Below are positions 63,452-64,000 of a stretch of DNA of 64,000 bases, piece by piece. Every line of letters begins with the position of its first letter. The first letter of the stretch is position 1. Location: positions 62,001 through 126,000 of the forward strand of contig CAKVLD010000001.1 of assembly GCA_934755305.1 (NCBI GenBank). The letters are read 5' to 3'. The notes under the pieces are model-generated. The model was not told the origin of the DNA. It saw only the letters and a list, made by a program, of their open reading frames with translations, and did not search any database. The stretch comes from an uncultured Clostridium sp. Lineage in GTDB: Bacteria; Bacillota; Clostridia; Clostridiales; Clostridiaceae. Made by a program: the position numbers and the translations under genes.

Positions 63452-64000
63452 ATGGATTATAAAGCAATATTTAAAGAAAAATTAAGTAAATTATTATTTT
63501 TAGAAATGAATTGGGAAGGATTTAAAAAGAGTGTTAATATTCCAACTCAAGTTTCTATAAAGACAAAAGACTTATATATTCCAATTAGCTCTAGATACAT
63601 TACTAGTAATGTTAATGATGAATTAAAAATAAATAACTTACCAATATATTATTTTATAGAAGGAATGTTAACTGCTCTTGGAGCAGATAGAAATATTAGC
63701 TATTGTGAAGACTACATAATAATATTAAATAATATTAAAGAAAGTGAAGAATGCGGTAAAGCTTTAGTAGCTAGCAGAATAAAAAGTAATGAATTAATAG
63801 AAGCGTATCTTTTAGTTAAAGGATTATTTACAGCAACAGGAAATGAAGAATATTATAAAAAAATGTTATTAATAGGAGAAGCTTTAAGAGAAAAGGATAG
63901 TGCCTTTGCTGATACATTATTACTTGATATAGAAGAAGGTAAAGAAGAATTTGATAAGATGCCTGAACCATTTTTATATAAAGCTTTAGTATTAAAGGCA
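63452..64000 (+). CDS. Unidentified helical protein, 3'-truncated by the window edge
   Basis: The frame is open from ATG 63452 to the window end, 183 residues visible, with a weak GGTGG RBS and a TATAAT at 63414-63419. It begins MDYKAIFKEKLSKLLF; a first half with PIYYFIEGMLTALGADRN is followed by helical pairs (ELIEAYLLVKGLFTATGNEEYYKKML, quoted by position 125-150; LREKDSAFADTLLLDIEEGK) that look like TPR-type repeats. I do not recognise the family and give no function. A TPR protein is the best structural guess. Confidence 0.7.
   Translation, partial: MDYKAIFKEKLSKLLFLEMNWEGFKKSVNIPTQVSIKTKDLYIPISSRYITSNVNDELKINNLPIYYFIEGMLTALGADRNISYCEDYIIILNNIKESEECGKALVASRIKSNELIEAYLLVKGLFTATGNEEYYKKMLLIGEALREKDSAFADTLLLDIEEGKEEFDKMPEPFLYKALVLKA

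Noticed and set aside
1..64000. CRISPR arrays, insertion sequences, prophage, tRNA or rRNA genes
   Set aside because: No spaced short repeats, transposase or integrase frames, or cloverleaf or rRNA sequences were found; the only large repeats are the cohesin units.

Overview
The window is about 64 kb of very AT-rich DNA from a mesophilic, spore-forming, cellulose-degrading Clostridium (cluster I type). The reasons are low GC, strong GGAGG ribosome binding sites, a cellulosome locus with type I cohesins and dockerins, sporulation genes (an alpha/beta SASP, a PdaB-like deacetylase, ytxC), T-box leaders and a conserved clostridial ytxC-infC-rpmI-rplT ... pheST ... zapA-U32-mutS2 neighbourhood. 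I cannot name the species. The scaffoldin architecture (CBM3-X2-five cohesins-X2-X2-cohesin) resembles C. cellulovorans CbpA with fewer cohesins. No insertion sequence, prophage, CRISPR array, rRNA or tRNA gene was seen.

Region 1 (1-15591), cellulosome cluster. The 3' end of a dockerin-bearing GH74-like protein and its terminator are followed by a six-cohesin scaffoldin. Behind it on the same strand lie a GH9-CBM3c endoglucanase, a GH5 mannanase, a second GH9, the processive GH48 exoglucanase and a CBM4-Ig-GH9 enzyme, each with a C-terminal dockerin. The row ends in a strong terminator.

Region 2 (15592-20960), a complete Agr-type peptide quorum-sensing locus inserted between cellulosome genes. 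It holds a 46-residue agrD on the + strand, convergent agrC, agrA and agrB on the - strand, and a divergent CPBP/CAAX membrane protease. The protease may be a MroQ-like partner in peptide maturation. A seventh dockerin enzyme (GH5 endoglucanase) follows immediately. This is the most interesting part of the window: an agr system with agrD split from agrB, physically embedded in a cellulosome locus.

Region 3 (20961-34785), mostly housekeeping: T-box-valS, folC, an orphan GHKL sensor kinase, a TSCPD protein, a YVTN propeller, DUF4364, a PdaB-like deacetylase, a tandem-OB-fold protein, a small unlisted 51-residue protein, dapB-dapA, a SASP gene with a sigma-G-like promoter, a methyltransferase and hslO.

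Region 4 (34786-43477): an AT-rich spacer, the oppBCDF-oppA oligopeptide ABC transporter, an HD-domain protein, a conserved hypothetical protein and ytxC.

Region 5 (43478-64000): leader-infC-rpmI-rplT with an ATT-initiated infC, ktrB/ktrA-type potassium uptake, an rRNA methyltransferase, T-box-pheS-pheT, a CapA-like lipoprotein, a ZapA with a very long coiled coil, a U32 protein, mutS2, a PfkB kinase, DUF523, ribosomal protein L25, a phosphoglucomutase/phosphomannomutase and the 5' part of an unidentified gene.

How they fit together: the scaffoldin carries cellulose-binding and docking sites for the seven enzymes encoded around it. The agr genes could couple some cell-density behaviour to this locus, which is inferred from position only. 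Opp and Ktr are general uptake systems.
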